The translations under genes were made by a program, and so were the position numbers. A stretch of 64,000 nt of DNA from Alphaproteobacteria bacterium. Its GTDB lineage: Bacteria; Pseudomonadota; Alphaproteobacteria; UBA9655. Below the pieces are notes generated by a model. That model was not told the origin of the DNA and did not search any database. It was given only the letters and a program-made list of their open reading frames with translations. Where the stretch lies: assembly GCA_017992885.1 (NCBI GenBank), contig JAGONT010000003.1, positions 62,001 to 126,000 on the forward strand. Direction: 5' to 3'. Positions 35,830 through 45,407 of this stretch are shown here, piece by piece; the stretch's first letter is position 1; each line of letters starts with the position of its first letter.

Positions 35830-36002
35830 GTTAACGGATTTTCTGTTATCAACTTATTGATATTTAAAAGATAGTTATTATTAAAAAGGAAAGTGCTTTT
35901 GTCATGAACTTTCCTGAGATTACCTCTCTTTAGGGAGAGTAAAGAATTTTATTATAAAAGCAACAAGGGCCAACTGTGCTTTATGTTGTAACCCATCTTG
36001 TA

Positions 36003-36224
36003 GGTCTATCGCTCCTCCAGGGCTGTTCAGTTCTCTAGAAAAGACACGTCAATTTAGGAAAGGACGCCTCTCGAATTAGAAAAGACAATGTTACAAATAT
36101 TAAAGAAGGCTTGTTTTTGAACCCTCCCAATTTTGAAAACCTCCTCACTTGTGAAGGTATCTTTTAGCACTGAACAGCCCTGTTTTAGCACTGAACAGCC
36201 CTGATCGCTTCTCAGCGATAGACC
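36003..36224. mobile_element. MITE-like 222-bp element with nested inverted repeats
   Basis: Outer perfect arms GGTCTATCGCT (36003-36013) and AGCGATAGACC (36214-36224); inner arms CAGGGCTGTTCAGT (36018-36031) and ACTGAACAGCCCTG (36190-36203), also perfect. The right inner arm is duplicated as a 21-bp direct repeat (36169-36182 and 36190-36203). The interior encodes nothing recognisable. This is the structure of a non-autonomous transposon with ends of a CAGGGCTGTTCAGT-type IS, possibly inserted within an older inverted repeat. Confidence 0.65.
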
Positions 36225-37005
36225 TTTTTCAGCAAAAAGTCAACTCTTACTCAAAGTTTACTTGGTAATAAAATCCAGGGAGGCAATCATTTCATCAAGA
36301 TTAATTCCGACAAATGAATTAATAAACTTGTACTTTCCGCTCACATTAATACGACGGCAGGCTATAGGAAGAAATTTATTGAGGAACGTCTAATTCAGTT
36401 ACAATTGAATTTTCTTCTTTAATAATTGTAGGAGGATTAATATTTCATTATCCTTATCCAAAAAATAACTCTTTTAGGCAATTTCTTCACATGATTTTTT
36501 GTTGTTATTTAATAAAAATATATATTCAGGTGTTAATTTAGAAGCTTATTATATACTGACCTTATAAGTGGTTTTGGAAGAACTCTTTCAAAACCAAAGA
36601 TCTTTTTTATTAAATTAAGCTATCTAAACGCCCCCAACTGCACTAAGAAAAGACGGCACTCTCATAGAAATAACGAGAAAATCGACAATAAGAATGTTTT
36701 TCTGCATATCCTCCTCTTTTCTCCTTCATAAGAAATATCAATGTTTATTAAAAAAGTACATTTGTTTAATTTAAATTTAATGAACATTAAAAATTAATTT
36801 AATAATTTTGTAAATATTTACATTAAATGAGGGTTTTTAAAAATTGAGAAATGTGTTAATTTTTTATTTATGGCTTTACAAAAGCGTCATTCTCACTAAG
36901 TACTAAATACACTACGGCAAACTGAGGGAGTATTTTATTTATTAATGAAAAATTTATCTAATAATTAATTTATAAAAAATATTTAATAATAAGGAAAAGT
37001 AAGGT
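36225..37005. other. AT-rich region with a short protein fragment
   Basis: About 780 bp. On the minus strand near 36258-36380 a 40-codon fragment reads KFLPIACRRINVSGKYKF then VGINLDEMIASLDFI before a stop; it has no start and I do not recognise it. A hairpin GACCTTTTT-cag-CAAAAAGTC overlaps the right end of the MITE-like element. The rest is upstream region of the Rpn-like gene. Confidence 0.35.
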
Positions 37006-38136
37006 ATGAAATATTTACATAAAAGCGTAATGATGGCTTTCATAGGAACTTCTATTTTCACTTTTCCCATTCATGCAGGGAAACATGGGATTTTAATGAG
37101 CTTTATGGATATGGCTTCAACAAAAAATGCTTCCAGTATTACAAAGAAATTTTCTTCTGCTCCTCAAATACCCTTAGAACCACAAATATTTACAAGAAGC
37201 TTTTCCTTATTAGCTCGAGCTAATACACGACCTTATCGTTCTTTAATTGATTTTTCTTCACAACAAAGGCGTCGATATTGGACTGGCCAAGAGGGCCCTT
37301 TCGTAGATCCCAAGAATGATGTGGCCTTTATGAAATTGTTCGCAACGGAAGAACATAAGCCTCTCTTGATTAGTTTTTTAAACAGCCTTCTTCGTCTTCA
37401 AGGGGGCAGGGCTATTAAAAATGTTGAATTATTATCAACCAAACACACTCCTCAAATCAAAGTAGCAAAACGTGCAATTCTTGATGTAAAATGCACTGAC
37501 CAAAGAAAACTTCAGTATACTGTAATAATACAAAACCGAAATATTCCTAAGTTTATTGAAAAATATAATTATATTCCCCATGCATATACTAGTCAATTAG
37601 GGACCGCTGTAGATTACATCGAATTAAAGCCAGTGATTTTATTAACTATAGCTAACCATAATTTATTTCCAAAGAAAATAGATCACATCAATTATTATAA
37701 AGCTCTTGATAGAAGAACACATGAGCATGAGTTGGAAGATCTTTCATATGCTTTTGTTGAGCTCCCTAAGTTTAAAAAGTCAGAGGCAGATCTAAAGACA
37801 GTTGAAGATCAGTGGCTATATATGCTCACAAGTTACAATAAACTGAAGGCAATTCCAAAAGAAGCTTCTGAAGAAATCCAAGAAGCTTATAAAACCTTAG
37901 AGCAGTTTAGTTGGAACTACGGGGCAAGGGATGCTTATTTTAAAGAAAGAATGGCTTTTACTGATGAGTTTGATGCTTTGCGCGGAGCAATAGAAGAAGG
38001 AAGAGTTAAAGAAAAAAAATCTATAGCTCGTACATTATTAAGTAAAAAATATTTTGAGCCAGATATATTAAAGATAACATCTCTCACTTCTCAGGAATTG
38101 GAGCAGCTGAAAGGTGAGGGCGAAGAGAAAAAATAG
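37006..38136 (+). CDS. Rpn/PDDEXK_2-family protein with signal peptide
   Basis: 376 aa. Residues 1-24 look like a Sec signal peptide (MKYLHKSVMMAFIGTSIFTF, cleavage near IHA), and about 70 linker residues precede an Rpn-type domain (DPKNDVAFMKLFATEEHKP, typical Rpn start). The core strand ILDVKC carries D160, but the place of the usual Glu (ExQ) is I174-I-Q176, so nuclease activity may be lost. The C-terminal FDALRGAIEEGRVKEKK tail is typical. Rpn proteins are normally cytosolic DNA nucleases, phage-defence or recombination-promoting; an exported version is unexpected. AAGGAAAAG precedes the ATG. Function inferred only from fold. Confidence 0.78.
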   Translation: MKYLHKSVMMAFIGTSIFTFPIHAGKHGILMSFMDMASTKNASSITKKFSSAPQIPLEPQIFTRSFSLLARANTRPYRSLIDFSSQQRRRYWTGQEGPFVDPKNDVAFMKLFATEEHKPLLISFLNSLLRLQGGRAIKNVELLSTKHTPQIKVAKRAILDVKCTDQRKLQYTVIIQNRNIPKFIEKYNYIPHAYTSQLGTAVDYIELKPVILLTIANHNLFPKKIDHINYYKALDRRTHEHELEDLSYAFVELPKFKKSEADLKTVEDQWLYMLTSYNKLKAIPKEASEEIQEAYKTLEQFSWNYGARDAYFKERMAFTDEFDALRGAIEEGRVKEKKSIARTLLSKKYFEPDILKITSLTSQELEQLKGEGEEKK

Positions 38137-38694
38137 GAGATTTTTATTCAGCTCTACCCAACGATTTTATGACGATAGAAAAGCTTAGCAAATCTAATAC
38201 TGAATAAAATTCTAACAGAAGCGCAATATAGGGGGCATTCATCTAGCTTTCCCTTCTCAGAAAAAACCGGTAATTTTTATTTTTTTACTAGACCTTAAAA
38301 GTGGAGTCTTCAGGTAAGATAATAGGTTATTTTAGATAACAGACCTTGAGCTTAAAAAATCTCATATATACTTCCTTGTGTGTTTCTAGAAACAAATACA
38401 ATGATGTTCCAATCATAAACTCTTGCTAAAAAGCACTCACTGCGCACGTTCTATTTACCATTTTCTAAGTAATTGATCTTTAATATTTTTAGAAATCCTA
38501 AAAAAGGTGTACTCATCAAATTCATAAGGTTTCTGGCAGAATTTTTTGAAGTTGTTGCCCGCTGAAAATATGAGATGAAACATCTATTGAGAAAATTTTT
38601 CTGAAGTGTTAATCTACAAAAAATACCACAAAATGTATATTAAATGACAAATAGTACTCTTTTGACTGCTCTCGACGAGAGTTAAGGAACAAAA
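38137..38694. other. Intergenic region
   Basis: About 560 bp without a supported gene; AT-rich, containing the upstream region of the Fic gene. Confidence 0.35.
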
Positions 38695-40170
38695 ATGCTC
38701 TTGAATCAGTTTCCAGAAGTTTTTCTCTCAAACAAAAAAATTGCAAATAGAGTTGCTCGAGAGCTTAAGAAAGGCAACATCCGCAAGATAAGCGCTCGTT
38801 TGTATACAACAAACCTAAAAGATTCTCCTGAGTATATTATTAAAAAGCATTTATGGGTCATTGTTTCTGAATATTTTCCTGATGGGCTTATTACTGACAG
38901 AACAGCCTTGGAAAATGCACCTTCTAAAGATGGCTCTGTGTTTTTAATCTCTCAAAGGAAAAGAGATGTATTGCTTCCGGGTTATACTCTCAAACCACGA
39001 ATCGGAGTACCCGCCCAGGAGAGTGATTATTCATTTATTAGTAATCTTAAAATTTGTTCCCAAGCGCGCGCATTCCTAGAAAACATGCGGGCCTCGCGAG
39101 AGCGTTCTGGAAAAACTTTGAGAACTCTGTCTCAAAAAGAAATTGAAGAAAAACTCGAAAGTGTTTTGGTCGGAGGTGGGGAAAATACCCTTAATAAACT
39201 GAGAGAGGAAGCAAAGTCTCTATCCACTAAACTTCATCTTGAGGATGAGTATAAAAGACTAGAAATGCTCATTGGCACACTTCTGGGAACGAAAGAAGCG
39301 GAGTTATTGTCTGAAATCACGATCTCCCGCACAAAAGGTCAATCTTATGATGCTAAGAGAATAGAGCGTTTTCAAACTCTTTATGCTGCTTTAAAAAATA
39401 TGGTTCCTCAATATCGATTACGTCTGAATCCAACAGACGCGGCAAAAACAAATTTAGCATTTTTTGAGGCTTATTTTTCTAATTTTATTGAAGGAACAGA
39501 ATTTGAAGTAACCGAGGCAAGGGATATTATATTTAAGGGTCGTTTGTTTCCTGAACGACCTGAAGATGCTCATGATATTTTAGGAACTTATCAGATTGTT
39601 TCATCCATTGATGAAATGTCAAAATCATACACTACCTTTGATGAATTTATATCCCTTCTTAAAGCTCGCCACTTGAAAGTTATGTCTAGCCGGACGGATA
39701 AAAAACCTGGAGAGTTTAAAGACAGAGTCAACAGGGCAGGCAGCACTACTTTTGTTGATCCAAAACTCGTTACGGGAACCCTTTTGAAGGGCTTTGAGTT
39801 GATGAGAAGCTTAGAAGTACCTTTTCAAAGAGCGGTATTTGTTATGTTTATTATTGGAGAGGTTCATCCTTTTCTTGACGGAAACGGCCGTATGTCCAGA
39901 ATTATGATGAATTGTGAGCTTTTAAAAGCAAATGAATACCCAATCATAATTCCCATTATCTATCGTAATAATTATTTATATGCTCTTAAGGCGTTGAGCC
40001 ATAATGCGATAAGCGAGCCTTTAATCAGAACTATGGATTTTGCTCAAAAATATGTGGCTTCCATTGACTGGTCTGACTTTAAAAATGCGACCGAGCATCT
40101 TAAAAAAACGAACGCTTTTTATGATCCTAATACAGCTGATTTAGAGGGAATTCGCTTGCGGATAGAATAA
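38695..40170 (+). CDS. Fic-domain protein with AbiEi-like N-terminus
   Basis: 491 aa, SD AAGGA, no signal peptide. Residues 1-110 (NRVARELKKGNIRKISARLY ... HLWVIVSEYFPDGLITDRTA) resemble the AbiEi-type antitoxin winged-helix region. A coiled linker follows. The Fic domain has the full catalytic motif HPFLDGNGR beginning at H391, which transfers AMP or another nucleotide-derived group to target hydroxyls. The autoinhibitory motif S262-N-F-I-E266-G267 ((S/T)xxxEG) lies before the Fic core, so this is a self-inhibited class II Fic. Target unknown: could be a bacterial regulator or, in an endosymbiont, a host protein. Large for the family because of the N-terminal addition. Confidence 0.88.
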   Translation: MLLNQFPEVFLSNKKIANRVARELKKGNIRKISARLYTTNLKDSPEYIIKKHLWVIVSEYFPDGLITDRTALENAPSKDGSVFLISQRKRDVLLPGYTLKPRIGVPAQESDYSFISNLKICSQARAFLENMRASRERSGKTLRTLSQKEIEEKLESVLVGGGENTLNKLREEAKSLSTKLHLEDEYKRLEMLIGTLLGTKEAELLSEITISRTKGQSYDAKRIERFQTLYAALKNMVPQYRLRLNPTDAAKTNLAFFEAYFSNFIEGTEFEVTEARDIIFKGRLFPERPEDAHDILGTYQIVSSIDEMSKSYTTFDEFISLLKARHLKVMSSRTDKKPGEFKDRVNRAGSTTFVDPKLVTGTLLKGFELMRSLEVPFQRAVFVMFIIGEVHPFLDGNGRMSRIMMNCELLKANEYPIIIPIIYRNNYLYALKALSHNAISEPLIRTMDFAQKYVASIDWSDFKNATEHLKKTNAFYDPNTADLEGIRLRIE

Positions 40171-40474
40171 AGATTGTGCCAAGTTTAAAGTGTGCACCAA
40201 GAGATGAGGCCTAATTTTTAGAGACCATATGGCCTAGGAATGTTCATCTTCTTCAGTTTTAGCAAAAACCTCGTGCTAGATTCTCAAATGGGAATTTAAT
40301 AGCAACATTCCACATCCAAGTTAGAAACCATGCTAACTCAAAATGTATTTTTTATATTTTAAGATTTGTGAGGAATACTTTTGATACTTTCTCCTAAAAT
40401 AACTTTTTAAGGAAAAATGAAAAAACGACTCCTTAATCTTCTCAAAGAGTCAAAGAAGCTTTTCCTCGGATCCT
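40171..40474. other. Intergenic region between convergent genes
   Basis: About 300 bp between the Fic gene and a convergent small exported gene. No clear terminator with T-run identified; no coding frame. Confidence 0.35.
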
Positions 40475-40849
40475 TTAAAAATATTTATCTACTATAAAAT
40501 ATAATTCCTGAGGCGCATTCATTTTTTTGTCTTTTCTTGCTCGAGTATGTAAATTTTTAAGGTCTTCTAAATAGGACTCATAACGTTGTATTTCACTCAA
40601 GGGGATCTGATCTTCTTTCTTTCCATAGCCTTGTAGAATTTTTTCTACTTCGCGGATCTTCTTACGAATAAGACCACAATTTGGGTTACTTTCTTTCTCA
40701 TTATCATTTTTTAAAGTTGGTTCTTCTGTGGTAGTTTGTTTGGAAAACGTATGAAAAATTGAATTATTTTCTTCAAATAGCATTCCATAAGCTGGCATCA
40801 AAAAAAAATTTACTAGCCCTATTCCCATATAAAAACTTTTTGCTCTCAT
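40475..40849 (-). CDS. Small exported protein, unknown
   Basis: 124 aa; GGAGG lies six bases before the ATG. Signal peptide MRAKSFYMGIGLVNFFLMPA, cleavage near YG, next residue Met. Mature part about 100 residues, charged and helical (IRKKIREVEKILQGYGKKED), likely coiled coil. No known domain. Confidence 0.65.
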   Translation of the reverse strand: MRAKSFYMGIGLVNFFLMPAYGMLFEENNSIFHTFSKQTTTEEPTLKNDNEKESNPNCGLIRKKIREVEKILQGYGKKEDQIPLSEIQRYESYLEDLKNLHTRARKDKKMNAPQELYFIVDKYF

Positions 40850-40959
40850 TTTTCCTCCAGTGTACTATTAAACTATAACCCTAATTTTATACCAAGGCCA
40901 CTGTCCCCAAATAAGGTAGCGAGAGTCGTCTATAAATGCACGGTAAGAAAATTTGGGAC

Positions 40960-41340
40960 ATCTAATTAAAGATAGATGTCAAAGGGTTTAGATAAGACTG
41001 CAAAACAAAATTGTCTTGAAGGTAGTGCTTTAGCTTTAAGCTGGCATGGACAATGCTCAAACTTCTGTTAGAAGCTTTCGTTCTTCGGATAAATCTGGCA
41101 AGGCGGCAATGTATATCACTATTGGAAGTCTCAATAGGGAACGTTAAGTCTTTGCCAGGAAAATGGCAATTCTCAGGCAAAAGACGATGCCCCCCCAATC
41201 ATTGTTACAAAATCGCATTGGCCACCATCAATCCGATCAATCAGTTTCCTTCCTTCCCCACTTAAGAACTGCAACATCACTCACGCCAAAAAGTTTCGCA
41301 ATCTTGTACATGGAGACACTACACATTCTATAAAGTACAA
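40960..41340 (-). pseudogene. IS1-family transposase remnant
   Basis: Minus-strand pieces: an InsA-like HTH VSMYKIAKLFGVSDVAVLKW, stops, then a C-terminal InsB-like part IETSNSDIHCRLARFIRRTK and VHASLKLKHYLQDN. The order and spacing match IS1-type transposases of related bacteria, where the last motif is RxHLARFxRRTKxxSKS. Several stops interrupt it. Confidence 0.6.
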
Positions 41341-41436
41341 GAACAAAAGCCTTGAGAACTAGATGAGTACCCCTTCTTCTTGTCTTTGTACTTTTAAACT
41401 CTTTGCTATCATCTTTTAATTAAGTCTGCTTAATTT

Positions 41437-41853
41437 TTAATCTTCCTCTTCCTCTCTAAAAAATGCTGTATCTACGGAATAGTAGCGTAAATGCCTATTA
41501 AAAGTAGCTTCTCCAAAAAGATTTTTTATTTTTAATTTTGTATCCCGAATTTTCATAAGTTTCGCGGGCACAAAAATTATTTTAGGATTATCCGTATCCA
41601 TTGTTATCTCAGCAACTGTTGTATCTGAGATATCTAAACGCTTAAAACTTGGCTCCTTTAAGAGCTGATCAAAAAATGGGAGAACTTCACTGTTAATACC
41701 TGTTCCTGAAACATTAAGAGCTTTTACTTTTATATTCATTTTTTTAAAATAAGTTAATATTTTTTTTATATCTCTTGAATTTAAAGATTCATCATTAGAC
41801 AAATCAATTGCCACGATAGGTTTTGTTTTTATTGTGCTCAAATTTTCTTCCAC
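41437..41853 (-). CDS. LRR-like protein, probably 5'-truncated
   Basis: 138 aa from the first ATG, without a signal peptide. LRR units VAIDLSNDESLNSRDIKKIL, VKALNVSGTGINSE and FKRLDISDTTV resemble the exported LRR proteins of the island. The frame continues upstream of the ATG (PVFAVEDFLQEVE) into the region where the plus-strand LRR fragment begins, and there is no SD. The natural 5' end with signal peptide seems to have been lost in a rearrangement. Confidence 0.55.
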   Translation of the reverse strand: MEENLSTIKTKPIVAIDLSNDESLNSRDIKKILTYFKKMNIKVKALNVSGTGINSEVLPFFDQLLKEPSFKRLDISDTTVAEITMDTDNPKIIFVPAKLMKIRDTKLKIKNLFGEATFNRHLRYYSVDTAFFREEEED

Positions 41854-41860
41854 TTCTTGA

Positions 41861-42178
41861 AGAAAATCCTCTACTGCAAATACTGGGGAGTTAGATTTTA
41901 GTGGAAATACTATCTCTGTAAGGGGGGCTACTGAAATTTTAACTTATATTGCCGATAATTTTGTAAATTTACATAAACTTAATTTATCTTATAATAAAAT
42001 TTATGAAGAAGCCGCAAATGATTTTTGTTTCACGAAAGAATTAAAGCGCGTTCTTGATTTGCCAGGACTTGATGTAATTGATTTAAGCGGCAACGGAATA
42101 GCAACTTTACCTTTACTTCAGCAAATGTCACCTGAATTAGGTGGGCATATTAAGAAAATTAAGATTGTTGATTACTAG
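41861..42178 (+). pseudogene. LRR protein 3' fragment
   Basis: An open frame without a start codon reads LDFSGNTISVRGATEILTYI, VNLHKLNLSYNKIYEEAAND and LDVIDLSGNGIAT, then stops at 42178. It is the C-terminal part of another island LRR protein, head to head with the truncated LRR gene on the minus strand. The upstream TGA at 41858 closes the frame. Confidence 0.65.
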
Positions 42179-43005
42179 CATAAAAAAAGTGGTAAAAAAG
42201 TTTTTGGGGTGTGTTAGACAGATAATATTCTTACTACCTTCTTTATGGATTAGCTTGTCGGCCTACGCTGTTGGTGAATTTGGTGAGGTATGGGTTAAAA
42301 CTTTAAATTTTTCTCAGAGGGATAGGCATTAAAACAGACCCTTACGGAAACGTCAGTCTAAAATGCATAGATAGAGCCTTATCTTGGGGTTTTTCGCCCA
42401 AAAGAACCGAGTTTTCGAAAAGTATGTAAGTAATTAAAAACAAAATATTTTTAAGTCACGAGAGTTGTAGAAATATGAGGTTTTTCTTTATAATTGTTTG
42501 TAAATAAGTTATTTTTTGTTTTCAAAAAACTCAAATTTTTTTAAAACAGAGCTTCTTCTAAGAAAAAGCTAAAATAGAAAATTTAAAAAGCAGGGGATCG
42601 TAGCCAAGATGTCTAAATGTTTTAGAAAACTGAGGGGGCCTCATAAAGTAGCTCATACCTGGAAGTTACTCATGAGTGGCTTACCTATCCGCGAGTTACT
42701 GCTTTACAACATAACTTAAGTACTTTTACTGTTTCATTGATCTCCATACTCCAACTTACCTCGCAAGTTCCCCACAGGCCCAACAATCGGAATATTGTTT
42801 TTTAAATTAAGAAGAGGTAACATTTGACTACGTCCAAGCTCTCTCATTTTTTTGAGAGATCGCTGAATCAGTTTGAAGTTTATTAGCTTTTTATAACATG
42901 TTGAAAAACAATAAGTAGAGAATTTTAGGTATGCATATTTAATGTTGCAATTGGCTCGGAATAATCGACAAAAGGCTTTATAGAGTAAAGTCTGAAGGAA
43001 AAAAT
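42179..43005. other. Intergenic region upstream of the serpin gene
   Basis: About 830 bp. It contains the first copy of the 77-bp inverted repeat (42560-42636), whose start MSKCFRKLR continues for 36 codons before a stop, and a hairpin-like GCTCTCTC-attttttt-GAGAGATC near 42838. No complete gene. Confidence 0.4.
42560..42636 (+). repeat. 77-bp inverted repeat, left copy
   Basis: Matches the complement of 47121-47198 with about five mismatches (roughly 93%). The repeat includes an ATG and the codons MSK(C/R)FRKLR. The two copies face each other and bracket 4.5 kb with the serpin and several exported-protein genes. Confidence 0.75.
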
Positions 43006-44601
43006 ATGAAAAAGATCATACTTTCAACTACACTGCTGATAGGCAGTTTATCGCTATTGCCAGAAAACGTAAAAGCAAATCCTTTCACAGAATTGGGCCT
43101 GGTTGGTAAAAACTGTATGAGACTTTGGCCTCGATCGAAGGCGACAACATTAATAAGCAGAGATCCATTTTCAAGATCAAATTATTTAAGGAATTATAGG
43201 CGCTATAGCACCGTAAAACACAATGAGCTTAAGGATTTGATTAAGGATCCTACTGCTCAAAATAGCAAAGTAAACACCAGTTTGGAATCGGAAACATTAG
43301 GTAATAAATTTCTGGGGAAGACCTCACTTAATCAATCAAAAAAAGGTGTGATGGATTATTTTAAGAGTTTTAGATCTGGGTCGCAGCCTATTGATGGTTT
43401 GGCATGTGTCAGTGACACTGAACAAAGCATTATTAAAAGATCGATTTCTGATGAAAATGGTGTAGAAGCCTATGATGCAAATGCAACCCTATATCTAACT
43501 GGCGCAAAGTTGCATGATATTATACAGAAAGAGCAACCTACTAATAATGTTTATTGCCCCATGGGTGTCACTCAAACACTGGCTTTGTTGAGTGCTATTG
43601 CGGAAGAGTCCATTCAAGGTGAAATCACCCAATTTTCCCAAAATCCAAGGATTGTTGAAGAGATGACAACTCTAAATGAGTTAATCCAAGCCTCCACGAA
43701 TCCTTATGTTCCAACAAACAAATGGGATAATAGGAAATTTGACTTTACCAATGGTGTATATGCCTTGCTGGCATCTCATCTAAATTTCAATAAGGATAGT
43801 GTGACACCTCTTGCGGCTATTGGCGCTCGAATCATGGAGACAGATTTTTCAGATTCGGCAGATGCTGCATCCAAAATTAATGCTATTGTAGAAAAAGATA
43901 CAAAGGGTAAAATTAAAGAACTTTTCACAGCTGAAGCTTTTTCGCAGGATTCGGTCTTTGTTTTGTTACATACACTTTACGTAAATGCTAGCTGGATATG
44001 GGGGGATGCAGAGAAATCCCATTTTAAATTTAATGATCTGAATAAAAAGGAAAAACATGTAAAATCTCTTGCGCTTTCTGGCACCTCTTTACAGTTCACT
44101 CAAAATGACGGTGTAACACTTGTGACTTTACCAACGGTAGGTGGATGTAATCTGACTCTTCGTCATAGCAGCAACATAAAAGATATAAGACCAATAGAAG
44201 CAGCAGAAATTTCTTATTTACGAAACAGCACTGCTCAATACACACAGCTATTTAATGCACCGTTTGTGACCATGAAACAAAGTTTAGATCTAAAGACTTT
44301 ACTTGGCGACCATCTCCCACAGGTTCTGCGTAGATCTTTTAATACAGCTTTAACAGACAGGTCCATTAAAATTGCAAATTATATTCAAAAGGTCACTTTC
44401 GAATTATCGGACAAGGGTGTAGAGGCATCAGCGGCAACGGCTTTGCACGGAGTTAAAGAATCTGCACGAATGTATCAGAGCGGCCCCATTATCAATATTA
44501 ATTCTCCCTTTAGCTTTGCTTTAACCAGATCGCTAGGGGGGCAGGACTATCTTTTGTTTCAAGGTCAGGTTGTTAATCACGATGTGCTGGTGCATGATTA
44601 G
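43006..44601 (+). CDS. Exported serpin (serine protease inhibitor)
   Basis: 531 aa. Signal peptide (MKKIILSTTLLIGSLSLLPE, cleavage near VKA), about 130 linker residues, then a serpin domain from about 155 to the end. Visible serpin marks: NNVYCPMGVTQTLALLSAIA (helix B region), TLYVNASWIWG (the conserved NAxYFKGxW-type strand), the reactive-loop hinge DKGVEASAATA, and the C-terminal INSPFSFALTRS and LLFQGQVV. The loop after the hinge, LHGVKESARMY, should hold the P1 residue but it cannot be named with certainty. Serpins trap serine or cysteine proteases irreversibly. Rare in alphaproteobacteria. GAAGGA precedes the ATG. Action on a host or self protease is inference. Confidence 0.85.
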   Translation: MKKIILSTTLLIGSLSLLPENVKANPFTELGLVGKNCMRLWPRSKATTLISRDPFSRSNYLRNYRRYSTVKHNELKDLIKDPTAQNSKVNTSLESETLGNKFLGKTSLNQSKKGVMDYFKSFRSGSQPIDGLACVSDTEQSIIKRSISDENGVEAYDANATLYLTGAKLHDIIQKEQPTNNVYCPMGVTQTLALLSAIAEESIQGEITQFSQNPRIVEEMTTLNELIQASTNPYVPTNKWDNRKFDFTNGVYALLASHLNFNKDSVTPLAAIGARIMETDFSDSADAASKINAIVEKDTKGKIKELFTAEAFSQDSVFVLLHTLYVNASWIWGDAEKSHFKFNDLNKKEKHVKSLALSGTSLQFTQNDGVTLVTLPTVGGCNLTLRHSSNIKDIRPIEAAEISYLRNSTAQYTQLFNAPFVTMKQSLDLKTLLGDHLPQVLRRSFNTALTDRSIKIANYIQKVTFELSDKGVEASAATALHGVKESARMYQSGPIININSPFSFALTRSLGGQDYLLFQGQVVNHDVLVHD

Positions 44602-44615
44602 TGATACTCCTTAAT

Positions 44616-44647
44616 TCATCCCAATTTTTTTAATGGGGATGACTTTT
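44616..44647 (+). terminator. Terminator of the serpin gene
   Basis: Stem TCATCCCA / TGGGGATGA with a loop of Ts, followed by CTTTT, 15 bp after the serpin stop. Confidence 0.55.
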
Positions 44648-44972
44648 GACGTTAAAAAAAGAATATGGGATTACGCCCATTCGGAAAAAATTGACCAGGA
44701 AGAACATGGATTTTCCTTAGAGGCGGAATTTTTTCCGTTTTCTCTCTTGACCTCATTAAAAATAGGGAAGGCTCTGACGAAAGTTATGTTGAGAGGGTAG
44801 GGGTGATAAAATAATATAATTGATTCATAAGAAAAAAAAGAGTAGAGACGCTGCAAGAAACCACAGTAACCCTATAACTGAAGAAAACATGAAGGGTTTT
44901 TGTAATTGTTACAAACTTTCAACCATAAACGCTAGCAATAGGTTTTGAAATACTTTGAAAGGAGTATGCGTC

Positions 44973-45296
44973 ATGATAAGAAAAACTATATTATTAATCT
45001 CAATTTTCATTTGCAGTGGCCTACTTAGTAATGAAGGTAATGGTATGATGACTAAAGAAATTCTGGAATCATTGCGTCAAAAATCAAGAATGGTTCAAAG
45101 AAAAGTAGTAGACATTGATTTGGAAAGCAGGAAAGTTTTTGTACAGGACAAATTTGAAGATAAGACCAACAGTAAAATCTTAGATAATAAAGATCTTGAC
45201 GAACTGAAGAAGAAATCTTTTATCCCTCCACACAGAAATGTTGTAAAAATTGATCCTGATAAAGATATTATTTTTTATGAAAAGAGAGAAAAATGA
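44973..45296 (+). CDS. Small exported protein, unknown
   Basis: 107 aa from ATG 44973, with AAAGGAG upstream. Signal peptide MIRKTILLISIFICSGLLS, cleavage near GNG, next residues MM. The mature part has two short beta-like repeats, VVDIDLESRKVFVQDK and VVKIDPDKDIIFYEK, suggesting a tiny two-unit strand domain. No known family. Confidence 0.6.
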   Translation: MIRKTILLISIFICSGLLSNEGNGMMTKEILESLRQKSRMVQRKVVDIDLESRKVFVQDKFEDKTNSKILDNKDLDELKKKSFIPPHRNVVKIDPDKDIIFYEKREK

Positions 45297-45407
45297 GAGT
45301 CCAGCTTATCCGTTACTTTTTTTAGAAAATAATATTCTGCGCCTTTTTGAAATTTTTTATTATAGGATACCTTCATTACTAAAATCTTATTAAGAAAGAA
45401 TCTAAAA

